NCBI RefSeq assembly: GCF_900108245.1
Contig: NZ_FNUY01000001.1
Span: forward strand, 806,001 to 870,000
Direction: 5' to 3'
From: Allobosea lathyri
Lineage (GTDB): Bacteria; Pseudomonadota; Alphaproteobacteria; Rhizobiales; Beijerinckiaceae
DNA length: 64,000 bases
Below, in pieces: positions 9,110-19,543 of the stretch. Within the stretch, counting starts at the first letter, position 1; each line of letters opens with the position of its first letter. The notes beneath the pieces are model-generated. The model was not told the DNA's origin. It ran no database searches and saw only the letters and a list, made by a program, of their open reading frames with translations. Both the position numbers and the translations under genes were made by a program.

Positions 9110-9160
9110 AAGCCTCATCCCCAGAGGAGCCGCGAAGCGGCCTCTCGGCGGATGAGGCTT
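9110..9160. repeat. Extragenic palindrome, family C-like short copy
   Basis: Perfect 11-base inverted ends AAGCCTCATCC (9110-9120) and GGATGAGGCTT (9150-9160) around a GAGGAGCCGCGAAGCGGCCTC core. It resembles the ends of the longer elements at 41368-41482 and 48869-48983. It lies 29 bases beyond the stop codon of the ABC transporter gene and could also act as a transcript end hairpin. Confidence 0.7.
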
Positions 9161-9189
9161 GAGCCTGTCCCGGGACGGGCCGGCCGCCG

Positions 9190-11289
9190 TCACGCCGTAG
9201 CCAACGCATCCTTGGCTGTCGGCGTCGGGCTGAAGGTGCCGTCCTCGTTGGGCTCCATCGTCACGATGGCATCGTGCATCTCGCGCAGCGTCGAACGATG
9301 GCCGATCGAGACGATATGGGCGTCGGGCAGCTCCGCATTGATCGTGGCGTAGATTTCGCCTTCCAGCTTTTCGTCTAGCGAGGCGGTCGCCTCGTCGAGG
9401 AAGAGCCAGTCAGGCTTTGCCAGAAGGGCGCGCGCGAAAGCCAGTCGCTGCTGCTCGCCGCCCGACAGACGCTGCCCCCAGAGGTCGATCTCGTCGAGCC
9501 GCTCGGCGAGATGTGCGAGCTTGACCTTGCCCATGGCCTCACGGATTTCAGCATCGCTGTAGCTGTCTTCGGCGGAGGGATAGGCCAAAGCTGCCCGCAG
9601 CGAGCCCTGCGGCAGATAGGGCCGTTGCGGCAGCAGCATGATCTGCGCACCGGCGGGGATACCGACCTCGCCCTCACCGAAGGGCCAGATCCCGGCAATG
9701 GCCCGGAATAGGGTCGATTTGCCGGATCCCGAGGGACCGATGACCAGCGTCGAGCGCGCCGCGCCGAGGTCGAGGCCATCGATGCGGACAATGGGCTGCC
9801 CGTTCGGCAGGTTCAGTGTCGTCTTGCCGAGGCGGACGGACTTCTCGGTCAGCGGCTCGCGACGCAGGCCGGCTTCATCGGCGGCGATCTGCTGAGCGTC
9901 TGCGATGGCGCTCTCGAACGAGGTCAGGCGGTTGATCGAGGCGAGGTAGGAGGCGATCGAGGAGTAGCTGTTGATGATGAAGGACAGCGCGGTCTGAACC
10001 CGGTCGAACGCGCCGGCGACCTGCATCATGACACCCAGCGTGATCGTGCCCGCGAAATAATAGGGGGCCAGGATCATATAGGGCAGGACGACGCTCAGCT
10101 GGTTGTAGGACAGGGTGAAGCTCGTCAGCTTCAGCCGGCGCCAGACCAGGCGGTAGAAGTTCGTGACGATGTCGCCGAAACGCTGTGCGAGATGCCCGCG
10201 CTCCGTCGGTTCGCCGACCATCAGCGCGATCTGCTCGGAATATTCGCGAAGCCGCGCGAGCGAGAAGCGGAAATTCGCCTCGCGCTTCTCCTGCTCGAAC
10301 TCCAGCCTGATCAGCGGCCGGCCGATCACATGGGTGAGCCAGGTCGCCGCCACCGCATAGATGAAGGCGACCCAGAAGATATAGCCAGGAATCTCGAAGC
10401 TCGTGCCCGGCAGGGCGAAGGCCACCGGAATGTTCCACAGGATGATCGAGAAGGAGACCAGCGTGGAGACCTGCGAGAGCAGGGGCAGCGCGAAGCCATA
10501 GGTCTGATTGACGAAGGAGCGCGTGTCTTCGGCGATACGCTGGTCGGGGTTGTCGACGCTGCCGGCGAGGGCGATGCGGTAATGCGTGGCGTGGTTGAGC
10601 CAGCGCGCGCTGTATTCATTGGCCATCCACTGCCGCCAGCGGATCAGGATGGTGTAATTGGCGAACATCTCGATCAGGTTCGTGGCGACCCAGAGCACGG
10701 CCCAGAAGCAGAAGACATAGAAGAGCTGGTACCAGAAAGCCGCCGCGTCCTTGTTCTGGAGCGCGTCATACATGTCGCGGTTGAAGTAGCTCAGCCGCAG
10801 CGTGATGCCGACCTGTAGCTGGTTCAGCACGATCAGGAAGGTGAAGAGCGCAACGGCGAGCGTGCCCAGCCGGATGCTGAACGCGCCGATCGGCCACAGC
10901 CGCGCGGTGGTGATCTCGTCGGATTCGAAATAGGGCGAGGCCAGCCGCGCGATGCGCGCAATCACCGGCACGAAGGAGATGGCATAGATCAGCACGCCGA
11001 AGACGCCCACGGTGGTGGGCAAGCTCGTCGGAATCGGCGGTATCTGGAGCGCGGACGGCCACCAGCCGACCAGCGCCAGCATCGCGGCGCCGCCGAAGAC
11101 GACGTATTCGATCCCGAAGACCCCGGAGAATATCCGTAGGAAGAACGGCAGCCCGGGCGATCGGAAGGTCACGACCGCGAGCAGCAATCCCACGACGCCC
11201 ATGCCGATCAGGCCGGCATTGCCGCCTTGCTGACCGACGACGAGCGCTATCGCCGCAATTGCGGCTACGGCGAAACTCAACAGGCGCAT
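9190..11289 (-). CDS. ABC transporter permease/ATPase fusion, SbmA/BacA-like membrane domain
   Basis: A 699-residue half-transporter with several membrane segments in the first 400 residues, including the SYFNRDMYDALQNKDAA pattern typical of the SbmA/BacA/ABCD-type (ABC_membrane_2) fold, then a nucleotide-binding domain. Walker A is GPSGSGKST near residue 515, the signature LSGGEQQR near 606, Walker B DWLFLDEAT near 628, and the switch histidine IGHRST near 661. Relatives export or import peptides, vitamin B12 or fatty acyl compounds; substrate here is unknown. The start at 11289 has AGGAA seven bases upstream; a longer in-frame start at 11325 lacks a comparable site. The gene stands alone. 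Confidence 0.85.
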   Translation of the reverse strand: MRLLSFAVAAIAAIALVVGQQGGNAGLIGMGVVGLLLAVVTFRSPGLPFFLRIFSGVFGIEYVVFGGAAMLALVGWWPSALQIPPIPTSLPTTVGVFGVLIYAISFVPVIARIARLASPYFESDEITTARLWPIGAFSIRLGTLAVALFTFLIVLNQLQVGITLRLSYFNRDMYDALQNKDAAAFWYQLFYVFCFWAVLWVATNLIEMFANYTILIRWRQWMANEYSARWLNHATHYRIALAGSVDNPDQRIAEDTRSFVNQTYGFALPLLSQVSTLVSFSIILWNIPVAFALPGTSFEIPGYIFWVAFIYAVAATWLTHVIGRPLIRLEFEQEKREANFRFSLARLREYSEQIALMVGEPTERGHLAQRFGDIVTNFYRLVWRRLKLTSFTLSYNQLSVVLPYMILAPYYFAGTITLGVMMQVAGAFDRVQTALSFIINSYSSIASYLASINRLTSFESAIADAQQIAADEAGLRREPLTEKSVRLGKTTLNLPNGQPIVRIDGLDLGAARSTLVIGPSGSGKSTLFRAIAGIWPFGEGEVGIPAGAQIMLLPQRPYLPQGSLRAALAYPSAEDSYSDAEIREAMGKVKLAHLAERLDEIDLWGQRLSGGEQQRLAFARALLAKPDWLFLDEATASLDEKLEGEIYATINAELPDAHIVSIGHRSTLREMHDAIVTMEPNEDGTFSPTPTAKDALATA

Positions 11290-11643
11290 GGGTGGTTCCT
11301 GGTCAATATTGAATCGCGGCGACAACCGCAGTTGCGACCATGTCGCAGCAGATGCGGCTGTTCAATGGCAACACGTGAAGATGAGCGAATTGTCATCCGC
11401 GCGACAGAAAAGCTTCGGCTCGCGCGGGGGGGGGTTCGATCGGCGCCGGGGGAGTGCTGAGCGGGATGGCGAGAATGACGACTTTCGTTGTGAGAGCCGG
11501 CGCCATCACGCGGCGACGCGCCGTGTATCCGCAGCGGCACAAGCGGGGACGTAGAGTTCGACAGGAAGTTTATGGAAGCGCGACAAAAAAGAAGGCCCGG
11601 CTCGCGCCGGGCCTCCGTATCGCTTTCGCGAGGATGGCTTGGA
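11290..11643. other. Intergenic region between ABC transporter and groEL
   Basis: About 350 bp holding the upstream region of the ABC gene and the end of the groEL transcript. Apart from the groEL terminator, the only feature seen is a run of nine G at 11426-11434, a typical site for sequencing or slippage error. No gene was recognised. Confidence 0.5.
11585..11613 (-). terminator. Intrinsic terminator of groES-groEL
   Basis: Read on the - strand, GGCCCGG and CCGGGCC (7-bp stem, arms 11607-11613 and 11594-11600) are followed by CTT and a run of six T (complement of 11585-11590). It lies about 30 bp after the groEL stop, a standard rho-independent terminator. Confidence 0.9.
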
Positions 11644-13317
<1,674 letters not shown>

Positions 13318-13325
13318 TCAGGCGT

Positions 13326-13613
13326 TCAGCCGATGACGCCCATGACATCGGATTCCTTCATGATCAGGAGATCCTGGCCATCGATCTTGACCTCGGTGCC
13401 GGACCACTTGCCGAAGAGGACGCGATCGCCCTTCTTGACGTCGAGCGGGGTCAGCTTGCCGGCTTCGTCACGGCCACCAGGGCCGACGGCGACGATCTCG
13501 CCCTCTTGGGGCTTTTCCTTGGCGGTATCGGGGATGATGATGCCACCCTTGGTCTTCTCTTCGCCATCAAGGCGACGGACCACAACGCGGTCATGCAGCG
13601 GACGGAACTTCAT
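13326..13613 (-). CDS. groS: Co-chaperonin GroES
   Basis: A 95-residue co-chaperonin starting [16 protein letters not shown]. The mobile-loop segment [13 protein letters not shown] that contacts GroEL is at about residues 17-29, and the end ESDVMGVIG is typical. An in-frame start much farther upstream would add about 100 residues unlike the family and would cross the CIRCE site, so the ATG at 13613 is used. It is the first gene of the operon with groEL. Confidence 0.98.
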   Translation of the reverse strand: MKFRPLHDRVVVRRLDGEEKTKGGIIIPDTAKEKPQEGEIVAVGPGGRDEAGKLTPLDVKKGDRVLFGKWSGTEVKIDGQDLLIMKESDVMGVIG

Positions 13614-13678
13614 GGTTCTGTCTTCCTCTCGGTAGAATTTCGATGCGGGCGTCGTTTCCGACCCGCGATGGGCACCTG

Positions 13679-13705
13679 TTAGCAGTCTCAATTCCCGAGT
13701 GCTAA
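13679..13705 (-). promoter_or_regulatory. CIRCE operator (HrcA site) of groES-groEL
   Basis: On the - strand the sequence is TTAGCACTC, nine bases, GACTGCTAA: the CIRCE inverted repeat (TTAGCACTC-N9-GAGTGCTAA) with one mismatch in the second arm. It lies about 65 bp upstream of groES. HrcA is known to repress heat-shock operons through this site. Confidence 0.92.
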
Positions 13706-13716
13706 CCGATGGCGCG

Positions 13717-13745
13717 GAGATAGGCGCGTGCCCCCCGAGAGTCAA
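13717..13745 (-). promoter_or_regulatory. Promoter of groES-groEL
   Basis: On the - strand, TTGACT (13745-13740) and TATCTC (13722-13717) are separated by exactly 17 bp, with CIRCE immediately downstream over the expected start of transcription. The CTTGACT...CCTATCT form also resembles heat-shock sigma factor (RpoH) promoters of alphaproteobacteria; which sigma factor uses it is inference. Confidence 0.7.
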
Positions 13746-13845
13746 GAAATCATCCCGACTTAAAGTGAATGCAGGCTGCGCCATCGCCGGGCAGCAGCGC
13801 AGATCTGCGGCTGCCAAGAGCTGTTGAACACGATAGCATGGCGAG

Positions 13846-14313
13846 ATGACGACAACCTCGCCCGACCTCGCTCCAGATCCTCGCCTCGACGACATCGCCC
13901 GCTCCTGCATCGCGCTTCATGTCCGCATGACCGCGCGCGCCGTGACGCGGGCCTATGACGAGGCGATGCGGCCGAGCGGCCTGAAGACCACGCAATTCGT
14001 CCTGCTCTCGGCACTCAGCACCGGCGCCTGGCGCTCGGTGACGGAGCTCGCCGAACGTTTCGCGCTGGAGCGGACCTCGCTGACGCGCAACCTCCAGCTG
14101 CTGGCTGCTGCCGATCTCATCGAAGCGGTCGAATGCAAGGGCAGGGCCTCGATCTATGCCGTCACCGACAAGGGCCGCGCCGCGATCGAAGCGGCCATTC
14201 CCTATTGGCGCGCCGCGCAGGACCGGATCGAAGGCGGCCTCGGCAAGGAGCGCTGGAGCGAGACGCGCGACGGCCTGAAAGCGCTGCGCCGCGTCGCCAG
14301 GGAGACTCGTTGA
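13846..14313 (+). CDS. MarR-family transcriptional regulator
   Basis: A 155-residue protein with the MarR winged helix-turn-helix. The recognition region is visible as [29 protein letters not shown] at about residues 65-95, followed by a wing ([19 protein letters not shown]). N- and C-terminal helices would form the dimer interface. The thioesterase gene begins 75 bp downstream on the same strand, so the regulator may control it. Ligand unknown. It is divergent from groES-groEL. Confidence 0.88.
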   Translation: MTTTSPDLAPDPRLDDIARSCIALHVRMTARAVTRAYDEAMRPSGLKTTQFVLLSALSTGAWRSVTELAERFALERTSLTRNLQLLAAADLIEAVECKGRASIYAVTDKGRAAIEAAIPYWRAAQDRIEGGLGKERWSETRDGLKALRRVARETR

Positions 14314-14388
14314 GGAGACGCGCTGACTTGACCCCGGCCTCTGCCTGTCCGTATCGTGCATCTACACGAAAGCGAAGGGACGAAGGCA

Positions 14389-14868
14389 ATGGCGCGGGAA
14401 ATCGGCGTGGTGTCACGCGAGGTTCTTCTGGCGGGTGACGGCCTGAGCTTCCTGCGCGGCATGCTCGAGGGCAGGCATCCCGGTCCACCCTTCGCCGATG
14501 CCATGGATTTCGATCTCGTCGAGGTCGAGGAAGGGCGCGTCGTTTTCACCGGCAGGCCGTCGCCGCGCTTCTTCAACCCGCTCGGGACCATTCACGGCGG
14601 CTGGACCGCGACGATCCTCGATTCGGCCATGGCCTGCGCCGCCCACTCCACGCTGAAATCCGGCGAGGGCTACACGACGCTGGAGATGAAGATCAATTAC
14701 GTCCGCCCCGTCATGCCCGAAAGCGGCATGGTGCGCTGCGAGGGCAAGCTGATCCATCGCGGCGGCACGGTTGCGACGACAGAGGGCCGGCTGATCGACG
14801 AACGCGGCAGGCTTTTGGCGCATGGCACCGAGACCTGCCTGATCTTTCCGGCCAAGGCGAAGGCCTAG
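14389..14868 (+). CDS. PaaI-family hotdog thioesterase
   Basis: A 159-residue hotdog-fold protein of the PaaI/YbgC-like thioesterase group, expected to hydrolyse acyl- or aryl-CoA thioesters in the cytoplasm. The signature FFNPLGTIHGGWTATILDSAM, near residues 63-83, matches the active-site helix region of the PaaI type, followed by TTLEMKINYVRPV. The ATG at 14389 is used because GAAGGGA lies 8 bases upstream; an earlier in-frame ATG at 14356 adds eleven unlikely residues. It is probably co-transcribed with the MarR gene. Substrate cannot be told from sequence. Confidence 0.85.
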   Translation: MAREIGVVSREVLLAGDGLSFLRGMLEGRHPGPPFADAMDFDLVEVEEGRVVFTGRPSPRFFNPLGTIHGGWTATILDSAMACAAHSTLKSGEGYTTLEMKINYVRPVMPESGMVRCEGKLIHRGGTVATTEGRLIDERGRLLAHGTETCLIFPAKAKA

Positions 14869-14928
14869 ACGGCTAGGCTCACCATCCTGTCCAGGGTGAC
14901 GGCCTGGTTCGCAGCCAACACAGCGGCG

Positions 14929-15756
14929 CTAGCTCGCGCGGGGTCGATCGTGGTGCGTACGATAGGCGCTGGGACTTTTGCCCATTGCGAGGCGAAAGCG
15001 GCGGTTGAAGGTCGAGAGGTCTCCAAAGCCGCAGTCGAAGGCGATCTGCGCGACGCCATGCTCGGAGCGACGAAGCAACAACGCAGCGCGGTGCAAGCGC
15101 GTTCGGAGCAGAAATTGGTGCGGCGTCATGCCGACGACGCCCTTGAACGTCCGCAGAAAATGGTAAGGGCTCATCGCCGCCTCCCGGGCGAGCTGGCTCA
15201 ATGTCAGTGTCTCGCCGGAGCACGCCTCGATGCGTCGCAGAGCCCGGGTGATGCGCCGTGCGTCGCGGGTTGTCGGCGCGGCCTTCGCCGGCTGTCCTTC
15301 CGCCAGCGTCGATGCCACCGCGCCGGCTAGCCTGATCGCAAGCTCCTCATAGGAAGCAGCGTCGCCGCCGCCGGCTTCCATCTCGGCCGTCAATGCGGCA
15401 AGCGCCGGGGAAGGCGGCAGATGCGGCCGGGAGAAGCCGAGTCGCCGGGCTCCGGGAACACCTGCAAGGATGCTTTCCAGATAGGCCGGGTCGAACTGGA
15501 AGGCGAGGCAACGGTCTCCGGTCGCATGCTCGTGGCCACACTCGAAACAGCTGCCGTGATTGCCGAGCAGAAGCGACCCCGGGGCTAGCAGCGCCGTCCC
15601 CTGGGCTGAACGGTACTGGAAGCTGCCGCTCGCGACGGCGGCGATGCAGCAATACGCGTGCTGTTCCTCGAAGACACGGTCGCCAGGCCCCGCCGTGCAG
15701 ATGATATCCAGCACGCGCCAGCCGGCACCTGAGGCCAGAAGATGGGCCATCGTCAT
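14929..15756 (-). CDS. AraC-family transcriptional regulator
   Basis: A 275-residue regulator. Residues 1-110 form a cupin-like sensor region (FEEQHAYCCIAAVASGSFQY, then LAPGSLLLGN) with several cysteines (CFECGHEHATGDRC) that could bind a metal or sense redox state. The C-terminal 100 residues hold two helix-turn-helix motifs: LTLSQLAREAAMSPYHFLRTF and VAQIAFDCGFGDLSTFNRRF. It is transcribed divergently from the VOC-family gene at 15935 across about 180 bp, a common arrangement for regulator and target. Confidence 0.88.
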   Translation of the reverse strand: MTMAHLLASGAGWRVLDIICTAGPGDRVFEEQHAYCCIAAVASGSFQYRSAQGTALLAPGSLLLGNHGSCFECGHEHATGDRCLAFQFDPAYLESILAGVPGARRLGFSRPHLPPSPALAALTAEMEAGGGDAASYEELAIRLAGAVASTLAEGQPAKAAPTTRDARRITRALRRIEACSGETLTLSQLAREAAMSPYHFLRTFKGVVGMTPHQFLLRTRLHRAALLLRRSEHGVAQIAFDCGFGDLSTFNRRFRLAMGKSPSAYRTHHDRPRAS

Positions 15757-15934
15757 CCTCCCAGTTTAGCAATTTTCCCCAAGTGCGAGGAGAGGCACGT
15801 GGTCTAAGCCGGACCATATGATCCTGGCTGGAGCCCGAACATGACAGCAGCGCCAAGGATGCCAGATGGCGCCTTCAAGCCAATGTCCCGTCGCATCCCG
15901 GATTTCCCCGACCTACCCTGAACAGGAGACGACC

Positions 15935-16318
15935 ATGCTCGATCATGTTTCCATCGGCGTCAGCGGGATTGCCCGCTCGAAGCGGTTCTACGATGCCGCG
16001 CTTGGCGCGCTCGGCTATCGCTGTCTCAGCGAGGACGAGACCACGCTTGGCTACGGCAAGGATGCCGTCGCCTTCTGGCTCGGCGCAGTCGCGACGCCGG
16101 TGCCGGCCGACTCCGGCTCAAACCTGCACTTCTGCTTCGTAGCGCCGAGCAGACAGAGCGTGGATGCCTTCCATGCCGCGGCTGTCGGACAAGGCGGATC
16201 GGATAATGGCGGCCCCGGCCTGCGGGAATCCTATGGGCCGAACTACTATGCGGCTTTCGTGGTCGATCCGGACGGCTATCGCCTCGAAGCCTATTGCGCG
16301 CGGCCTACCGCCGGCTGA
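15935..16318 (+). CDS. VOC-family (glyoxalase/bleomycin-resistance fold) protein
   Basis: A 127-residue single-domain vicinal oxygen chelate protein. MLDHVSIGVSGIARSKRFY opens the first beta-alpha-beta module, with a likely metal-binding His4. The second module ends FVVDPDGYRLEAYC, with a likely metal-binding glutamate. The ATG at 15935 has AGGAGA five bases before it; a longer in-frame start at 15866 would add 23 unlikely residues. Function within VOC (lyase, dioxygenase or resistance protein) cannot be assigned. The 3' end overlaps the convergent transporter gene by 14 bp. Confidence 0.85.
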   Translation: MLDHVSIGVSGIARSKRFYDAALGALGYRCLSEDETTLGYGKDAVAFWLGAVATPVPADSGSNLHFCFVAPSRQSVDAFHAAAVGQGGSDNGGPGLRESYGPNYYAAFVVDPDGYRLEAYCARPTAG

Positions 16319-17147
16319 CCGCGATCGCGCCCGCGACGATCAACAGCGCGCCAGCATAGGTCGTATAGAGCGGCACTTCCGCGAAGACGAAATAGCCGAG
16401 CAGGCTCGCCCAGATCAGCGCGGTGTATTCGATCGGCGCGAGCCTGGAGGCTGCGGCGCGGGCAAAGGCGGAGGTCAGGACGAGATGGCCGGCGACACCG
16501 AGCGCGCCCGCTGCGAGATAGGCGCCCAGATCGCGCGCCGTCATCGGCACGAAAGCGAAGGCCGCGGGAATGGCAAGGCAGAGCGCCGGCCCACAATTCT
16601 GGAAGGCGACGATGACGGCCGGATGCTCCTTCACCGCGATGCGCCGCAGCAGGATGAGATTGAAGGCATAGGAGACCGCGGAGAATAACGCTGCCGCGAC
16701 GCCGAGCCCGGCGCCGCTGACATGTCCCTGCAGTCGTGGCCACACCATCACCAGCATGCCGGCGACACCAAAGCCGAGCGCCTGCAGAATGCGCGAGTCG
16801 AGTTTTTCCTTGAGCAGCAGCGCGCCGAGCAGCGCCACGAAGACCGGCGCGAGGAAGGACAGGGTCAGCGCTTCCGCGAGCGGCAACACCGAGAGCGAAT
16901 AGAAAAAGCTGCCGGCCGTAACCACCACGAGCGGGATGCGGATGGTGTTGCCGATCAGGCTGTCGCGCGTCGGGAAGGCCGGCCGCGCCAGCAGCAGCAC
17001 GGCAAGCGCGCAAAGCCCACCCATGGCGAAGCGCATGAACAGCGCCACGATGAACGGCTGGTGCTGCATCTGCCCCTTGATCACGGCGTCCATGGCCGTG
17101 AGCAGGGCGATGCCGAGCGCGGCTCGCAGCGCGGTGTTGCCGGTCAT
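16305..17147 (-). CDS. EamA/DMT-family transporter
   Basis: A 280-residue membrane protein with about ten hydrophobic segments in two EamA repeats (first about residues 5-130, second about 145-278), the drug/metabolite transporter plan. The opening NTALRAALGIALLTAMDAVIKG and the later ALGVAGHLVLTSAFARA are typical. It probably exports small metabolites; substrate unknown. It begins inside the stop codon of the upstream GNAT gene (ATGA overlap at 17144-17147), so the two are co-translated. The 3' end overlaps the VOC gene convergently. Confidence 0.87.
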   Translation of the reverse strand: MTGNTALRAALGIALLTAMDAVIKGQMQHQPFIVALFMRFAMGGLCALAVLLLARPAFPTRDSLIGNTIRIPLVVVTAGSFFYSLSVLPLAEALTLSFLAPVFVALLGALLLKEKLDSRILQALGFGVAGMLVMVWPRLQGHVSGAGLGVAAALFSAVSYAFNLILLRRIAVKEHPAVIVAFQNCGPALCLAIPAAFAFVPMTARDLGAYLAAGALGVAGHLVLTSAFARAAASRLAPIEYTALIWASLLGYFVFAEVPLYTTYAGALLIVAGAIAVSRR

Positions 17148-17647
17148 GCCTGGCGGCCGCTAAGCGGTTTGCGGAAATGGTATTCCCAGGTCGCCGAGAC
17201 ATCCGCGAGATAGCGTTCGCCCGGCCAGCGGCGAAAGCCGAGCTTCTCGTAGAAGCGGTGGCCGCGCGCAAAGCGCGTATCGGACCACAGCATCATCTCG
17301 ACATAGCCGCCGGCTTCGCTGAAACGCAGCGCCTCCGAAAACAGCGCCTGCGCCAGCCCCGAACCGCGAAAAGCCGGATCGGCATAGACCTTGGTGATCT
17401 CGACGGCGTTCTGCTCGGGCAGCGGCGTGACGCCAAGCGAACCGGCAATGCCGCCGCCCGGCGCGTCGGCGATCCAAAGTCTGCCACCCTTCGCGGCGAA
17501 GTGGCTGGCCGGGTGCCTGAGCTCGGGAAACTCGGACCATTCGAAGACGCAGTTCGGATATTCCGCGAAGCTCGCGGCAATCAATGTCGCAAGCGGCTGC
17601 GAATCGGTGTCGCGCGCGGCGCGGATCGGCGGGAGCAGGGCTGTCAT
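17144..17647 (-). CDS. GNAT-family N-acetyltransferase
   Basis: A 167-residue acetyltransferase. The acetyl-CoA-binding motif A is visible as VYADPAFRGSGLAQALFSEALRF at about residues 90-112 (R/Q-x-x-G-x-G/A type), followed by MMLWSDTRFARGHRFYEKLGF, a typical motif B. It is the first gene of a two-gene unit with the DMT transporter, which suggests joint handling, for example acetylation and export, of one small molecule. This is inference. Confidence 0.85.
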   Translation of the reverse strand: MTALLPPIRAARDTDSQPLATLIAASFAEYPNCVFEWSEFPELRHPASHFAAKGGRLWIADAPGGGIAGSLGVTPLPEQNAVEITKVYADPAFRGSGLAQALFSEALRFSEAGGYVEMMLWSDTRFARGHRFYEKLGFRRWPGERYLADVSATWEYHFRKPLSGRQA

Positions 17648-17871
17648 CGGGTTCGCTTACGGCCAATAGCGTTGCGCGAATAGAGGGTGCGCAAGCACGC
17701 CCACCATGCCGTTACCGCAGCAGCGCCAGCGCCGCATGATGTCGCAAGCTTCCCCTTGGAAAAGCATGGCCGGCCCGCTACGCCATGGTGACGGCAGGTT
17801 CAACGCCCGCGCCTTGAGTCGCAAGGCCCTTGCCGGATTGGCGCCGTGATCGGGACCGCAGACCAAACCGC

Positions 17872-19302
17872 ATGACCGTCCTGCTGCCCTTCGTGATCAA
17901 TGCGGGACTGAACTTCGTCCTCGGACTGTTCATCGCCTTTTTTCTCGGCCCCGCCGAGTTCGGCCGTTACGCCATTGGCGCGGCCATCGTCGTTCTCATC
18001 AATACGGCGCTGCTCGACTGGCTGAAACTGTCCGCCGTGCGGTTTTATTCGTTGAAGACGCGCGAGACCCAGCCCGAAATCCGGGCGACGCTCGATGTGC
18101 TGGTGGCGGGGATCAGCGTCTCGCTCTGCGGCCTGCTGGTCATAGCCATCGCCGTCGGCATCGATTTCAGGCTGCCGGCGATGCTGCTGGCCGCCTCGGT
18201 GCTCGGCGGAATCGGGGCCGGATTGTTCGACTATCACGGCGCCATCGCCCGGGCCCGCTTCCTCGACGCCGCCTATGCCCGCCTCGTCATCGTCAAGAAC
18301 GTGATGGCGCTGATCCTGATGGTCGGGGGCGCCTGGCTGACGAAGGACCCGACCGTGGTGCTGCTCGGCGGTTTGCTCAGCGTCGCCATCTCGTTGTTGG
18401 CGGTGCGCCGGTCGCTGGCGGATGCCCCGCTCTCGCTCGCTGCCGGCCGCAAGGATCTGGCATGGACGTTCGCTGCCTATGCGCTGCCTCTGGTCATCGG
18501 CAACGCGATCTATTCGCTGATCCCGCTGCTCAATCGCTCGCTCCTTGCAAATGCCCATGGCTTTGCCGAGGCCGGCTATTTCTCGCTCGCCTCGGACATG
18601 GGCCTGCGGCTGTTCGGGACCTTGGGCGCGACGCTTGAGATCGTCTTGCTGCGCGAGGTGATCCGGCTCGACGAGACGCGCGGGCGGCGCGCGGCGCAAA
18701 AGCGCATCGCCAAGAATATCGTCGTCGTGCTGATGGTTGCCCTGCCGATCGTCACGGGCTTCTGGATGGTGCTGCCGGCCTTCGAGCGGCTGGTCGTTCC
18801 CGCGAGTTTCCAAGGCCGCTTCTCGACCTATATGGCGCTGCTGCTGCCCGGTTTTGTCGCGATCACAATCTTTCACGCCGCTCTCTACCCGGTCTTCCTG
18901 CTGGGCAAGCGCACAGCGATCACCACCTTCGCCGCCGTGCTGGGGCTTGCCGTGAACCTTGCACTGGTGGCGGGCTTCGCGCCGAGCTCCGCGCCGACGG
19001 TCTATGCCGTCGCCCAGAGCGCGGCCTTCCTCGCCGTACTCGTGGTGACCGGTGTCGCGGCGTTGCGCACGCTGCCGGTGCCACCCTCGCTGCGCGATTG
19101 CGCCTGCGTGGTCCTGGCTGTGGGCCTGATGATTGCGGCGCTCTGGCCGCTATATGGCCTGTTCGCCGCGCCGATCGAACTCGCGCTGCAGGTCACGCTG
19201 GGCATGGCGGTCTACGGCGCGACGCTGCTGGCCTGCGACGTGATGCATTGCCGCCGCGGCCTCTTGTTCTGGTGGTCGACGCGCCGAATCGGTCGCAGCT
19301 GA
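17872..19302 (+). CDS. Polysaccharide/lipid-linked oligosaccharide flippase-like protein
   Basis: A 476-residue protein with about 12-14 hydrophobic segments, the pattern of Wzx-like members of the MOP superfamily. It opens MTVLLPFVINAGLNFVLGLF, followed by FFLGPAEFGRYAIG, the G-x-(E)FG-RY signature common in polysaccharide biosynthesis membrane proteins. No glycosyltransferase gene lies nearby, so its oligosaccharide substrate is unknown. The ATG at 17872 is chosen because the first membrane segment starts there; a TTG at 17830 would add 14 charged residues. The ribosome-binding site is weak. Confidence 0.78.
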   Translation: MTVLLPFVINAGLNFVLGLFIAFFLGPAEFGRYAIGAAIVVLINTALLDWLKLSAVRFYSLKTRETQPEIRATLDVLVAGISVSLCGLLVIAIAVGIDFRLPAMLLAASVLGGIGAGLFDYHGAIARARFLDAAYARLVIVKNVMALILMVGGAWLTKDPTVVLLGGLLSVAISLLAVRRSLADAPLSLAAGRKDLAWTFAAYALPLVIGNAIYSLIPLLNRSLLANAHGFAEAGYFSLASDMGLRLFGTLGATLEIVLLREVIRLDETRGRRAAQKRIAKNIVVVLMVALPIVTGFWMVLPAFERLVVPASFQGRFSTYMALLLPGFVAITIFHAALYPVFLLGKRTAITTFAAVLGLAVNLALVAGFAPSSAPTVYAVAQSAAFLAVLVVTGVAALRTLPVPPSLRDCACVVLAVGLMIAALWPLYGLFAAPIELALQVTLGMAVYGATLLACDVMHCRRGLLFWWSTRRIGRS

Positions 19303-19404
19303 GCGCGTTTCGGTGCAGGGTAATCTCGGTCTGCGCGTGACCTGGTGACGAGGGTCGAAGCATCGCCGCCGCCGATTGCTCTGGAAACGCTTCGTTGACT
19401 CTCT

Positions 19405-19424
19405 CCTTAGCAGGGTTGCTAAGG
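19405..19424. promoter_or_regulatory. Short inverted repeat upstream of an L,D-transpeptidase gene
   Basis: CCTTAGCA (19405-19412) and TGCTAAGG (19417-19424) are perfect 8-base inverted arms separated by four bases, about 120 bp before the start at 19544. A TTGACT box begins just before it, at 19395. No T tract follows, so a regulator binding site is more likely than a terminator; the binding protein is unknown. Confidence 0.35.
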
Positions 19425-19543
19425 TTAATTCGTCGAATTCGGGCGATAGCGGGTCGAAAGGCGCCGCCGAATTCTCGGATTCACCAATCCTTTTAACGCT
19501 GCTCGGCAGGCTCGCTCACAGTTGATGTCGAGAGAGTTGCGTC

